Positions 26,011 to 26,078 of a DNA stretch of 26,078 nt are shown one piece after another; position 1 is the stretch's first letter, and each line of letters begins with the position of its first letter. Under the pieces are notes generated by a model. That model saw only the letters and a list, made by a program, of their open reading frames with translations. It did no database searches and had not been told where the DNA came from. The translations under genes were made by a program, and so were the position numbers. Where the stretch lies: NCBI GenBank assembly GCA_945911685.1, contig CAMEAW010000033.1, forward strand, positions 1 to 26,078, given 5' to 3'. This DNA comes from Bordetella parapertussis. Its GTDB lineage: Bacteria > Pseudomonadota > Gammaproteobacteria > Burkholderiales > Burkholderiaceae_B.

Positions 26011-26078
26011 GCGTTAAGATTCTTTAGCACTCGGTTGCGGATCAGACCCTATGCCATTTTGCCAAGTGGATGGCCTGC

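Noticed and set aside
26011..26078. Possible C-terminal end of a convergent minus-strand gene at the right edge
   Set aside because: Several frames are open over so short a stretch (one ends in ...GIGSDPQPSAKES), so no gene can be supported.

Overview
The window reads as chromosome of a betaproteobacterium, most likely order Burkholderiales and perhaps an Alcaligenaceae relative. This rests on the gene set and local order (nadE-glnB, surE-pcm-nlpD, a Bug/TctC-type periplasmic binding protein) and on the look of the encoded proteins. No rRNA or tRNA marker is present, so the placement is inference. Genes are densely packed; most intergenic gaps are under 120 bases, and there is one clear mobile element.

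Layout: (1) 1-424: the start of a Tat-exported, possibly formate-dehydrogenase-like protein running off the left edge, with an operator-like dyad upstream. (2) 425-4280, minus strand: nadE-glnB, then a spacer with degenerate 17-bp repeats and an intrinsic terminator, then a cytoplasmic gamma-glutamyltransferase-like gene. This is a nitrogen/glutamine-themed block. (3) 4363-7105: argH (plus) convergent with rlmD (minus). (4) 7167-8715: a tnpA-less IS200/IS605-type (IS1341-like) element with an apparently intact TnpB, both end hairpins and an IS605-like TTTAAC flank. (5) 8726-12618, minus strand: surE-pcm-nlpD, a PolB-type exonuclease and a secreted LTXXQ/DUF3106-like protein. The rpoS gene that often follows nlpD is not there. 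(6) 12754-16105: plsY (plus), then tsaD and a YbiT-like ABC-F gene (minus). (7) 16263-17606: alsT-type amino-acid/Na+ symporter (TTG start). (8) 17623-23597, minus strand: a six-gene run of a poorly known transglutaminase-like protein, a HisD paralogue, a Bug binding protein, a HAD phosphatase, tadA and a His-rich LD-carboxypeptidase. (9) 23711-26010, plus strand: a PCC-motif methyltransferase, an overlapping YeeZ-like SDR protein and a small cupin.

Most genes are housekeeping. The parts that repay attention are the TnpB element, whose predicted guide lies directly against a host terminator hairpin; the transglutaminase-like/HisD-like/Bug cluster, which looks catabolic but is physically continuous with tadA and an LD-carboxypeptidase; the missing rpoS at its usual position; and the glnB-ggt spacer with tandem repeats and a terminator abutting the ggt start codon. 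I did not find a convincing wholly new multi-gene system. No CRISPR array, prophage, tRNA or rRNA is visible.
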